Source: Neurospora crassa OR74A (taxonomy: Eukaryota; Ascomycota; Sordariomycetes; Sordariales; Sordariaceae). From it: DNA of 64,000 bases. The DNA lies in the NCBI RefSeq assembly GCF_000182925.2, contig NC_026503.1, forward strand, positions 2,976,001 to 3,040,000, given 5' to 3'. Positions within the stretch are counted from its first letter, which is position 1. The number at the start of each line of letters is the position of its first letter. This document shows, in pieces, positions 11,250 through 21,157 of the stretch. Under the pieces are notes generated by a model, which was not told the DNA's origin, ran no database searches, and worked only from the letters and a program-made list of their open reading frames with translations. Made by a program: the position numbers and the translations under genes.

Positions 11250-13671
11250 ATGTCCCAGCCACATAACACAACGCTCCCTTCCCGCCAAACCCACAACCCC
11301 CTTCCACATCCATCCGACAATAATCCACCCCTTCTCCCCCGTCTCCCTCCTTATCCCTACCCCATAGACCTAACAGTGTACACTCCCTCCGTCCCCTGCC
11401 TCCACTGCTCCCTCGTCTCCTCCTCTCCGCGGTGCTCCCTCCTCAACTTACTCAACCATGGCGAACAGCGTGACCAAAACCGACGCCCCAAGTTCACCCC
11501 GCCATGGTGGTACAGGTACAGATATAAACCGGACATTCCTCTCCCAGTTCCAGGATTACAGGTAAGGTGTTCGAGGTGTGTGAGGGATGGGATTGAGTGG
11601 TGCGTGTTGAGGGAGATGGATGGAGCACGGAACGTAGCACCGATGGGGGGTAGGATGTGGATGCCGATGGTAGGTTCGGGGAGGTTGAGGGAGGGGGAGG
11701 GGGAGGGGTCTTTAAATGAAGGCGGGAAGAAAGAGACTGGAGAGGTGAGTGTTACCAAGGAGTTGTCGGGTGTTGGTGGTAGAGGACATAGTGGTGGTGC
11801 TGCAGGTGGTGGGAATGATGAAAAGAGACCTTTAGAATCACTGGTGAGCAGGGCACGGCGGATTGCGAGACTTAGGAAGATTCGGGAGGGTTCTGTGAAG
11901 GACGAGAATGTGGATGGGTCTTTTGCTCCGGAAAAGGTTACACAAACTGTTGAGTCTGGCAAGTCGACGAGATTGTCCACGGCGAATCCAGCATTACAGC
12001 AACAAAGCTCGACCTCGCTCGATCTGCCCGGTCATGATGCCAACAACAACACCAACAACAACAACCAGAACACCGACAATGAAAGCAACACCGACCCTAA
12101 TGCATCCGATTCCGACGCCAAGTCAAACGTCTCATCCAAGACTTCCCTCTCTAAGAGATCCATCAAGTCTACCAACTCTACCACCTCCTCTTCTCCCCCA
12201 GTCAAAGCACACCCAGAGTCACCTCCTGCACCACCACCCTCACCACCAGAACGCATATCATCAAACTATGTTCTGAACAAAAAGACATCATGGATCTGGA
12301 AGCCAAGGGCCCAGGAGGAGGTCATCCCGGGGAACCAAAAGTTGGAAAGAAAGAAGTGGGAATTGAACAGGGAAGAGTGGATAGATCACCCCCTTTTCGC
12401 GGCCGTAACAGCAATAAAGGTAACGAAGCGGGATCTTGCGGACTTGATTTACCCCGAAACAACAACACGACAAGGCAAGGAAATGGAGATGGAGATGACG
12501 GGAAAAAAGCTTGTGAAGAAGAAAACCAAAAAACAAACGCCAGGACTGAAAAGGTTTTTCAACTCTGAAGTTCCCTTCATTGCATATGTCAGGACCACAG
12601 GCCTAGAGGGAAGAGAAGAAGAAGAAGAAGAAGAAGACTTGCTGCAGATTGTGAGAAACCAGATACGGGACGTCATGAAAAGTTACGAGCAGACGGATAA
12701 ACGCAAGAAAGAGGCGATAGCCGCGGCAGAGGGGTATTTACCACTTGAGAGCTGGCTCGGAGGAGGAGGGTTCTTGACGCAGGAGGATCTGCAAAGACAG
12801 TTTGCGTTGCCGAGTTGGCGGAAAAGGGAGTTGGAGTTTTTGAGTGAGGGTTTGGTGAAGATGCGGAGGAGAAAGGAGGAGAGAAGGATACAGGATGGAG
12901 AGATCAAGGAGTGGGTGATGGGGGGTAAGAAGAGGGCGAGGGATGCCGCGGGAGGTAGAAAGGAGGATGGAGAACAAGAAGAGGAGAAGAAGAAGAAAAA
13001 GGAAAACGAACCGAAAGATCAAGTACAAACCTCCCAGGAATCCGACACCTCCATCCCCAACCCTTTTGAACTTCCCCCTTGCACACCCACCGAATACTTC
13101 TCCCACCGCCGCCACCGCCTCCACACCTTTTGGACCAAAGAAGCCCAACCCGCTGATTTCCAGTACGCCAAAGCCATCAAGCGCACCACCCTCCGCAAGT
13201 GGCGGGGTGTTAAAAAGAAAAGAAGAAGAAGAAGCTACACCAGCAAAGTATACGGATCGAGATGGACAACCACAACCCCCTCCTCCTGGTCCTCTTCCTC
13301 CTCTTCCTCCTCGACCGAAGATGATGAGGAGGAACAGAACAAGGAGCGGAAGACTTTAACTGGGTGGTTCGCTGGCTATCAACAACGTAAGCGGGAGCGA
13401 ATGCTGCGAATGGCTAGAGGTATGGATGGTAGTGGTGGTGGTAGTAGTGTTCGTACGGATACCGGTGAGTCACTAGTACCAGGAGGGACGGGGACGAGGA
13501 GGAAGAAGAATCAGACTCGTCAAGAATGGGCTGAGGATGATGACAATCAAGAATGGGAGGGGGGAAAGGGAGAGGACTCGGACGATGAGAGACGGATACT
13601 GGCTGATGATTTGGAGTTGGTGGTTGATGCCAGTGAGGATGAGGATATCTTGAGGTTTTTGGGTGATCGTT

Positions 13672-13730
<59 letters not shown>

Positions 13731-13844
13731 AACGACTATGTGGGGGGTGAGGGAGAGTGGATTGGAAGTGAAGGGGTAGATGGGGATTATGATAGTTACC
13801 CGCTTGTAGATCACGTTCGGGAGTCAATGATAAATGAGTATTAA
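11250..13844 (+). CDS. Hypothetical acidic/low-complexity protein with poly-Asp tract
   Basis: An 864-aa single-exon frame from the first in-frame ATG (11250, context ACCATGT). The family is not recognised. Residues about 45-130 carry a cysteine pattern (CLHC, then CSRC and a further Cys after 9 residues) like that near the N-terminus of many uncharacterised Pezizomycotina proteins; it might bind zinc. The middle is rich in Lys, Arg, Glu, Asn and Ser. The segment NKKTSWIWKPRAQEE, with a following stretch of mixed charged and hydrophobic residues, looks like a small folded part. Near the C-terminus 19 consecutive Asp codons (GAC repeat) are followed by DNDYVGGEGEW. The composition suggests a largely disordered nuclear protein. 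This is inference only. Confidence 0.65.
13674..13730 (+). repeat. (GAC)19 coding microsatellite encoding poly-Asp
   Basis: Nineteen perfect GAC codons lie inside the hypothetical protein gene. Because the unit is a codon, length change would alter only the Asp count. Confidence 0.95.
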
Positions 13845-14397
13845 CTGGCCGGCCGTCTCGTTGGTCACGTAGGTAAGGGTTTGATGCCGTCAACTGGTTA
13901 CTTACTTGTGTTTAACTTGCCTCACGTAAGAGTACAGATTTCCAATGTCCATACCGAAACCGTAATCGTTACCGGGCAGTGTATCCATATCCTAGATAAC
14001 TTCACTACATCAACGAATCGGGAGAGCTCACACGAACAGTATACAGCACGAACAGGTTGAAAAACTAGTTACTATACTCCAAAGACACCAATTGAACGCT
14101 TTCCTTTGCTTGCCTTGGCTATGCTGTCCTTGTTCTCCTTCTTGATCTTCATCTGCTTCAAGTTGCTTGCTTGCTTTTTTCATTTCATGCCCCATTTGAA
14201 AGCTATATCGTCGTCATCCAATCATCCTGCATCCATCCCCTACGTGTCCAACTACTACTTACCCCAACAACGTCGACTTTCATTATAAACTCGGTAAGAG
14301 AGAGAAGTATGTTCAAGGACTGGTCTGACAGTATAACCCAGTGAGAGAGCGAGAGGGACGTATAAACTTTGGACCTGAACTCTCAAAACTCTGACTC
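13845..14397. other. Convergent 3' region, hypothetical protein gene / coronin gene
   Basis: These 553 bases lie between the stop codons of a plus-strand and a minus-strand gene, presumably two 3' UTRs. No RNA gene or other element seen. Confidence 0.6.
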
Positions 14398-16733
14398 TTA
14401 CGACCTAGCAGCCTCGAGCTCCAGCTCCAACTGTCTGATTCTCTCGCTCTGATCCTGCGGGCCGGGTCCGACCCTCTTCTTGAGGGTCTCGACTTCGGTG
14501 GCAAGATGGCTGATGATCTGACTCTGGGCCTGGATCTTGTCGCTCTGTGCACCAATAATCCTGCTCTGCTGCTCAAGAAGCTGCGTGATCTGGGAAAGAG
14601 AGGCCTCGACGTTTCCCGAGGAAGGGGAAGCGGTAGAAGCAGGCGCAGGGGCGGCTGCGGTGGTCCTGACTGGCGAGGCAAGCTTCTGGACTGGGGTCTG
14701 GTACGTCGTCGGGGAAGGTGTCTTGCCGGCGGAAGCGGGAGGAAGGGATGTTCGCACAGAAACCGGGGCGGCGGCTCTAGCAGCGGGGCGCGAAACCTCC
14801 TCGAAGGGAGAGGACTCGCCCTCACTTGGCTCGGCGTCCTCGTTATCCTGGAACTTGTTTGCAATAGCGGACATGGAGGCCTTCTGGTCCGCCACGGTCG
14901 ACGTGGGCACACGAGTAGCGGGTGGGGGCGTGGATTCCATCTTGGACACGGGGGGCTGGATAGGAGACGAGACGGCAGTGGGAGGCTTGTAATCGGCCGG
15001 AACTTCCCTGGGTGCGGTACCCTCGTAGATGCTCTCCATGTCGATCTTGGCCGGGATGCCGTCCTTGCCGTCAAACCACTCCTGGGCGGACACGGCGGGC
15101 TTGAGGCCGGTCGCAGGGGGGTAGATGTCGGACTGGAAGGTCTCGGCACGACGGGGAACAGTGAAGGAGATGGGCTCGATGTACTGATCATTGACGGTCT
15201 TGTAGGCCCTCATGATTTCGTTCTCGTGGACGTTGACACCACGGCGAGGCACAAAAGCAATACCTCTCTGGGGGTCACCAGACTTGTACTCGGCCAGGAA
15301 CTCCAACTTGTCGTTCTCGTACTCGAAATAACGAATGTTGCCATCACTGCGGACGTTAGCATGCTATCTATCGTTCCTATCTCGGGTTGCGACAAACTTA
15401 CCCCTTGCCAGCAAGGTACAGGCAGTTAGAGCCGTCATCTACGAAAAAAGACCACAGTTAGCTTCGGCGCATACAAAAGCCATGGTCCAGCAAGCGTGAC
15501 TTACCCCAGAAAGGCATGCAGACACCAGAGATGGAGTCGAGCGAGGTGAAACCACCGATGGGGTCCTTCCTGCCAGGCTCCCACAGGGCAACCTGACGGT
15601 CACTCATCCGGGAGAAACCAGTGGTGGCGATACGGTTGTGTTCACCAAGCCATACAGCACGACTGTTCTTGGCGCCCTCGTGGCCCTGGTATTCGTGGAC
15701 TGCGGACTGCTGGCGCACATCCCACACGCGCAGCTTCTTGTCGCGAGAGGTGGTGACAAGCATTGTGCCGTTGGCGCTCCACGACAAAGACTGCACAATG
15801 TCGGGGTGCTTGATGGCGATGGGGGCTTGGCCGGTCTCGACGTCCCAGAACTTGACCGTCAAGTCGCCGGACGACGAGGCGAGAATGTTTTCGGCGGCGG
15901 GGTTGAAGAGGACATGGCCGACCTTTCTGGTTTGTGTGAGCGCAAGCCTTACTGAATCTTATCTTCAGGGTGTAGATCGTACCTCGTGTGGCCAGAGAGC
16001 TTGCTGAGGGGTGAGACATCGGCCGGCTCTTCGGCGTCTGTATAGAGGGTGAAGTTCTCGGGCACCTGCCAGACAAACACCTTTCCATCGTCGGAGGCAG
16101 AGGCGATCAAGCGGTCGTTGAAGGGGTTCCTAAGAGGAGCCTAGGTCAGATTGTCTTGTCGGGTCGTTGTAGCGCATGCGCAAGAGCGTACCAGTCAGTG
16201 TCGAGGACGGCGGCGGTGTGGCCACGGAACAGCGGTATTTGGTCGGGAAGCTTGCCGCGCTCGTTGAGGGGGATGACGGCGAAGGCGCCACCACCGCTCG
16301 ACTCCCAGTTGACGGCCAAGTACTCGGGGTTGGCCTAGGTGTAGGCGAGACAAAGACACGGTCAGTATATAACGACCATGGAAGCTATGGATAGGGCGCA
16401 AGTAGTGGAGAGGAGCGTAGGAGCACAGGAAGTATTTAAACAGGTAGGTACCTACCTTTATGAGGTTGGTGTCCCAGGCATTGTGGCTGATGCGAAGGTT
16501 GTCGTAGCAGAACTCCTTGCGCGTGGGCTTGCCGAAGACGTGTCCTAGCAGTCGCGGCTATCGTGTCAGTCCATGTCTCTCTCTCCAAGCTCGTCGCGAC
16601 TCCCATCGTGGATACGGCGCGCTACCTCGGGAGCTACAGTATCCATCCAGCTGGTGTGCTAAGGAGCCTTCGGGGGAGGAACACGGGGGATCGACATACG
16701 ATACTTCGACGCTCTGACGAAACGGCCGGACAT
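14398..16733 (-). CDS. Coronin (actin-binding WD40 protein)
   Basis: Seven exons reconstructed by eye: 16733-16700, 16544-16456, 16334-16192, 16129-15983, 15926-15505, 15438-15402 and 15346-14398. All joins are in frame with GT-AG introns of 55-155 nt, giving 606 aa. The start MSGRFVRASKYRHVFGK is the coronin signature. A WD40 propeller follows (FNDRLIASASDDG, TVKFWD, KKLRVWDVR), then the coronin C-terminal extension (FTVPRRAETFQSDIYPP), a Ser/Pro/Ala-rich unique region (about 430-540) and a C-terminal coiled coil (QQSRIIGAQSDKIQAQ, IRQLELELEAA) for oligomerisation. Coronin binds F-actin and Arp2/3 and localises to endocytic actin patches at hyphal tips. Exon 1 is only 34 nt. Divergent from the sirtuin gene. 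Confidence 0.93.
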
Positions 16734-16859
16734 CGGGAGGGATTAGGGCAGTAAGCTGCTAGCTGGTAGCTGGTAGGAATAAGGGAATAATAGTGTAGTA
16801 AGGAAATAAATCTTGGACTCGATTATGGATTACTGAGTGTTTAGACGGGAGCTGAGATA

Positions 16860-16873
16860 GGGGGGGGGGGGGG
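16860..16873. repeat. G14 homopolymer
   Basis: Fourteen consecutive G on the plus strand lie about 127-140 bases upstream of the coronin start codon. It is poly-C on the coronin sense strand. Confidence 0.9.
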
Positions 16874-17872
16874 ACTTTCAGTGTTTTGGTGGTTTGGGAA
16901 TCGATACCGGCCGATGGGGTACAGTGGTACCTGCCAGTAGTAATAAACCAGGAGGTTAGTACCAGACACACCTCAGAGGCGGGTACTTGACCGATACTTG
17001 GCCCTGCCTGTGCCTGGTGCAGCAAGCGACTGTTGAGGTGGTTGACTGCCCTGCTAAACCGACTACACTAGGCCATCCTGGGCTGGCGCGGCTGAGTCCC
17101 GGGCAGGTCCCGTCGGCGTGGACCCGTCCCTGATCGGCTTGGCTTCGGCGCATGTTCCAGGGCAGCAAGTGAGCTCTTTAGCTGGTCCACTTCCCCACTG
17201 CCTGCCCCTCTCCCCGTGTTCCCAACGTTCGATTCGCACGCCATCGCCAATGCTGCTCTGGGACCTTTGTGAAGTCCTTCAGCCATCCGGTCGCATCTGA
17301 TAATAAATGAGATCCAACTGTTGCGAAGTAAGAAAGGATTTTTACTTGATGTGTTGTGCGAGTGGTGGCAGCTAGTAAGGAGGTATTGCGTGTCTTTGCA
17401 TGGCTCTCTGAAAGTCAAGGGTGAGGCATCATGTATTCGCTGGATACAAACAAACTCGAAAAGGGGGTTCAGGGGGGACACGCATTGAGTGTGGATCCAT
17501 CATGTTGACACAAGACAATGTTACAACAAGAAAGCCTGAACAAGTGATGGTGCTTGCGCAAAGATACTCATGTGACAAAATACCCGAACTTTCGGGATTC
17601 AGAGAGATTTGTTTAGTTGGTCAATGTCATTAGATCAAAGTTCATAGAATCGATTGGCATGGATCGATATTATTCAACGTCTTGATGTTGACAGCCAAAA
17701 TTGAAAATCGACTTTGCTGGAAACTTGTCACCATCCCATTCATAGAGCGCTATTTCTCGGCATCTGGAAGACGGGATCAAAGACAGAAAACCAAAAACGA
17801 AAAAATAACAGACTGAGTGATGGAAACGCATTTCCTTATGATGGCGCCGTTGTGAAGAAAAAGTCAAAAACT

Positions 17873-17960
17873 TAGTCGTACTGGGGATCGAACCCAGAAC
17901 CTTCTCGGATCAGATTCAACTAATGTGAACGAGAAATCATAACCATTAGACCATACGACT
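17873..17960 (-). tRNA. tRNA-Val (anticodon CAC) with 15-nt intron
   Basis: The minus strand folds as a complete class I tRNA. The acceptor AGTCGTA pairs with TACGACT and discriminator A (17873). The D arm is GTCTAATGGTTATGAT. The anticodon stem TCTCG pairs with CGAGA, and the T arm is CTGGG-TTCGATC-CCCAG. The anticodon loop TTCACA(intron)C puts CAC at 17927-17925, with U33 and A37 in place. The 15-nt intron (17923-17909) sits directly 3' of position 37, the canonical site. The mature length is 73 nt before CCA addition. It reads GUG valine codons. Confidence 0.88.
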
Positions 17961-18474
17961 CTGTTGAGTTCAAGTACCACCTTGAGGTCTTATGTAGACG
18001 AGAGCTTTCAGCCACCCCACCAAGCATGGGGCGGGACAAGATCCCGTAATGGTGTAGAACTAGTGTAATGTAAGCAAAGCCAACCCAACGGGAATACAGG
18101 ATAGACGCACCTCTTCAATTGGAGTGTTACAAAAAGAAACCCGTCTGGAAAATTTCAACAGCCATTCTATCAAGTTCAAGCTAATTCGTTATATGTCAAT
18201 GACCATCATGTTCTTCGAAAGGGGCAAGTAAACAATTGTTCTTTGTTCCGCAGCTCATGCAGATGCCAAGATGGCCCGAGCTTTTCGGATCTTCGGTGAC
18301 GACACTGACTCGATCTCACCGAGTGCCACTGTGATTCCGCATCTGGACTGAGACAAACTTCACAACATCCAACATGGAGATTTGGCATTGTAGGTAGCGG
18401 CGTGTGCCGCCTCGTTATCCTTAACAACAAATACTGCCACCCATCAGATCCGAATCATACGGCAGCACATCAAA

Positions 18475-19713
18475 ATGTCCACCCTAGCGACAACAGCAGC
18501 CGGCACCCTCCGAATGCGGATTCCCTACCGAGAGCTGCCTCCCCCGACCACCATCATACCTGCCACCGCCACGACCCTGCCCGGCGCCGTGGCTGCTCTC
18601 AAGTCATTCCTCACCGCCCCTCCGCCGTCCGGTTTACCCAATCGAACTGTCATCCTCACCGGTGCCGGCCTTTCCGTGGCCAGCGGCTTAGCCGACTACC
18701 GTGGCGTCAACGGCACCTACCGGGTCAATAAGGACTACAAGCCGATTTTCCACCACGAGTTTCTCGCCAGCCACGAGACGCGGCAGCGATACTGGGCACG
18801 AAGCTACATCGGATGGAGGGGTCTGGGACGGGCCGGCCCGAACCCGGGCCACTACGCGATCCGGGACCTTGGGAATCTGCTCACCGAGCGCTACAGCGGT
18901 GACCGAAACAACAAAAGCATTACGGGTGTAATCACACAGAATGTCGATTCCTTCCACAAAATGAGCCATCCCGATATACAAACCGTCGAATTGCACGGGA
19001 CTCTAGCCTCGGTTGTTTGTACATCGTGCCGGAACCAATTTCCTCGAGATGAGTATCAAACCACACTGGCCAGGCTCAACCCGATCTGGGCCGATTTCCT
19101 TCGCGAGGCGCTGGCATCAGGAGCCCTGGAGACGGAGGACATTGAAGAACGGAACAAGAAGGGTATCAAGATGAACCCAGATGGTGATGTGGACCTGGCC
19201 GAGGCACCTTACACCACGTTTCGTTACCCAGCATGTCCGTCGTGTCTGAAGGAGCCGCCACGTCTTGCAGATGGCACCAAGACATGGGTAGAAATCGACA
19301 AAGATGGTGCATGGATACCGTCCAGTACTGCGGGAGTTCTGAAACCGGCAGTAATCATGTTTGGAGAGAGTATAAGCGCCGAGGTCAAGAGCGAGGCGGA
19401 AAAGGCCATTGACAATGCCGGACGAATGCTCATCTTAGGCACCTCTCTCGCGACCTACTCGGCTTGGCGGCTGGCACAGCGGGCGAAGCTCCGAGGAATG
19501 CCTATAGCCATTGTGAGCATCGGTGGTGTGAGGCGCGAAGAGATGTTCTTTGAAGATCTAGACCCTAAGATGGCCGGTCCTCATGGGGTTAGAGTGGAGA
19601 TGGCTACTGAACAGCTGTTACCGGCGCTCGTGGAGGAGCTCAAGAGTTATAACAATGGGGCCATGGTGGCCGAGGTACCCGTGGGCAGGTTGTTTACTGG
19701 ACGGGTCCGCTAG
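18475..19713 (+). CDS. nst-5: Sirtuin, class II (SIRT4-like) NAD-dependent protein deacylase
   Basis: A single-exon frame of 412 aa starts at ATG 18475. Sirtuin motifs in order: GAGLSVASGLADYRG (about 63-77) for NAD binding, TQNVDSFHKM, catalytic His174 in LHGTLASV, the zinc-site cysteines C182/C185 (CTSC) and C254/C257 (CPSC), PAVIMFGE, and ILGTSLATYSAWRLAQRAK. The GAGLS-DYRG form and the wide spacing between Cys pairs fit the SIRT4-like group. The N-terminus (MSTLATTAAGTLRMRIPYRE), basic with few acidic residues, could be a mitochondrial presequence. The enzyme removes acyl groups from lysine using NAD+. The symbol is from memory of the N. crassa sirtuin set and its position near trp-1. Its stop codon lies only 44 bases from that of the convergent neighbour. 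Confidence 0.92.
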   Translation: MSTLATTAAGTLRMRIPYRELPPPTTIIPATATTLPGAVAALKSFLTAPPPSGLPNRTVILTGAGLSVASGLADYRGVNGTYRVNKDYKPIFHHEFLASHETRQRYWARSYIGWRGLGRAGPNPGHYAIRDLGNLLTERYSGDRNNKSITGVITQNVDSFHKMSHPDIQTVELHGTLASVVCTSCRNQFPRDEYQTTLARLNPIWADFLREALASGALETEDIEERNKKGIKMNPDGDVDLAEAPYTTFRYPACPSCLKEPPRLADGTKTWVEIDKDGAWIPSSTAGVLKPAVIMFGESISAEVKSEAEKAIDNAGRMLILGTSLATYSAWRLAQRAKLRGMPIAIVSIGGVRREEMFFEDLDPKMAGPHGVRVEMATEQLLPALVEELKSYNNGAMVAEVPVGRLFTGRVR

Positions 19714-19737
19714 CGGACGCCCATCTATCAATAATAG

Positions 19738-19743
19738 AATAAA
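19738..19743 (+). terminator. AATAAA polyadenylation signal of the sirtuin gene
   Basis: An AATAAA hexamer lies 25 bases after the sirtuin stop, in the 44-base gap before the convergent gene's stop codon. Transcripts of the two genes must overlap if cleavage follows at the usual distance. Confidence 0.5.
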
Positions 19744-19757
19744 AAGGTCTTGTCGAC

Positions 19758-20465
19758 TTAGAAGAAGGCACCCTTGAGGGCTGCAGGCGAGATCTTGGGC
19801 GTTGTCTCGGTCTGGGTCTCGGTCTGCGTCTGGGGTTGTTCCTTTACGGGCTCTGCCTTGGCTTGCTGGGCAAGTTTCGCCGCCTTTTGTTGCTTTGCCT
19901 TGTGCATGATCTCTTCGCGTTCGATCTCCTTGAGGACTGTTATTGAATCTTCATATCAGCCTGTGCTCTCCGTATCATATCCACCTGCGTTTAACGAACC
20001 TTCATCCCAAGCAGCCTCCTTCTCCGGATCGCCAGTGCCCAACACATTCTCAACATCCACCTCTTCACCCTTCTGTATCCTCTCGACCACCTCACGCAAG
20101 GTATTAATCCTGACATCGGCCTGGCGCGAAAAGGCCGCATAGTCTTTTTTGAGCGAGATCATCTGGATAGCCATGGAACCGATCATTAGAAAGATGATGA
20201 TAAAGAAGGTGGCCGGGTTCCACTCGGTCGATTTCGGCATCTTTGTGTGGTTGATGGAGTCATCGCCGAATCGCAAGAACTTGGGAACCAACGACTTCCA
20301 AAATGACACTTTGGCGACTCTAGGGACGATTACATCCGGGGCGCCGCTCGCGAGGCGGATCGAGGTGGAAAACGAAGCTCGAAGAACTGTCGAGGGGACT
20401 TGACGATGGAGCAAGGCAGCATGCGCATTGCGCCCAAGGCGCTGAGGAAGAGAAGTTCGGCGCAT
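19758..20465 (-). CDS. Mitochondrial single-span membrane protein (DUF5321-like), function unknown
   Basis: Two exons, 20465-20000 and 19936-19758, joined by a 63-nt intron (GTTCGT donor, AACAG acceptor), give 214 aa. The start is the ATG at 20465. Residues 1-40 are rich in Arg, Ser and Ala without acidic residues, a typical mitochondrial presequence. One hydrophobic segment lies at about 84-104 (PATFFIIIFLMIGSMAIQMI). It is followed by a charged, coiled-coil-prone region (VVERIQKGEEVDVE, LKEIEREEIMHKAKQQKAAK) and a Gln/Thr-rich tail. I recall this architecture as the fungal DUF5321 family. It is also reminiscent of the Ina17/Ina22 ATP-synthase assembly proteins, but I cannot establish homology. 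Likely anchored in the inner membrane. Confidence 0.8.
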
Positions 20466-21157
20466 GGTAGGTAGCAATTCGGAAATGTCGCGTTGTCTTG
20501 TGTTGGGATTCGGTGGCTGTTGAAGCCTAAGTAGGATTGCGACGGATCAGAGCAGTTGTCGAAATCAAGTGTTGCGGGAGAGAAACTGGGAGAGACCCTG
20601 AAAAGAGAAAGTGAGAAGACGACGGACTCGAAGCTTCGTTCTTCTTCCACTTCGGGCAAAAAGTTCACTCGAGTTCAGTTCAGTTCAGTTGCAGTGAGTG
20701 ACACAGCGCCAAAATTCCCACAAGTGACATCCCACCTCACACGGCAGGCAAAGGTGGGGTCTTTCTGCCATTCCATCCCGCTGCCCCTGGCTGGCCGATG
20801 CGCCCCACGTAGTGAGGTACGTACCGTGTGCTTTCGTACCTGCGTTGCAGTTGCCCGGGCAACTTGAACTCGTTGAATCTTTGTTGCGACCAAGTCAACA
20901 TCCCGCCAACAAGGGTTCGTTCTCCCCGTCTTCAGCAGCCGGATTCGTGACCGGGGGGAGCTCCATTGTTGGACACCAATTCGCAATCCACCTTGGCGTT
21001 TGCTTCCACATCTTATTTACATTCCAGCCATCCTCCATGCACTACCCTCTTTTGCCGTCTTTTGGATAGTGTCCCTAGTCCTCTACCTACGTTATAGGCG
21101 ATGACATGATTAGGAATCAGCCCATTAGACCTTCTCTCTCTACATTACGACAGCTTC
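20466..21157. other. Divergent promoter region, mitochondrial protein / separase
   Basis: These 692 bases separate two divergent start codons. A short GTTCA tandem repeat lies near 20675-20692. No other feature recognised. Confidence 0.6.

Larger units (their letters stand above)
16734..18474. other. Divergent region between coronin and sirtuin genes, containing tRNA-Val
   Basis: This 1.7 kb holds both promoters, a 14-base G run (16860-16873) and a minus-strand tRNA-Val gene (17873-17960). No additional protein-coding gene is supported; remaining open frames are short and lack family similarity. Confidence 0.65.
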
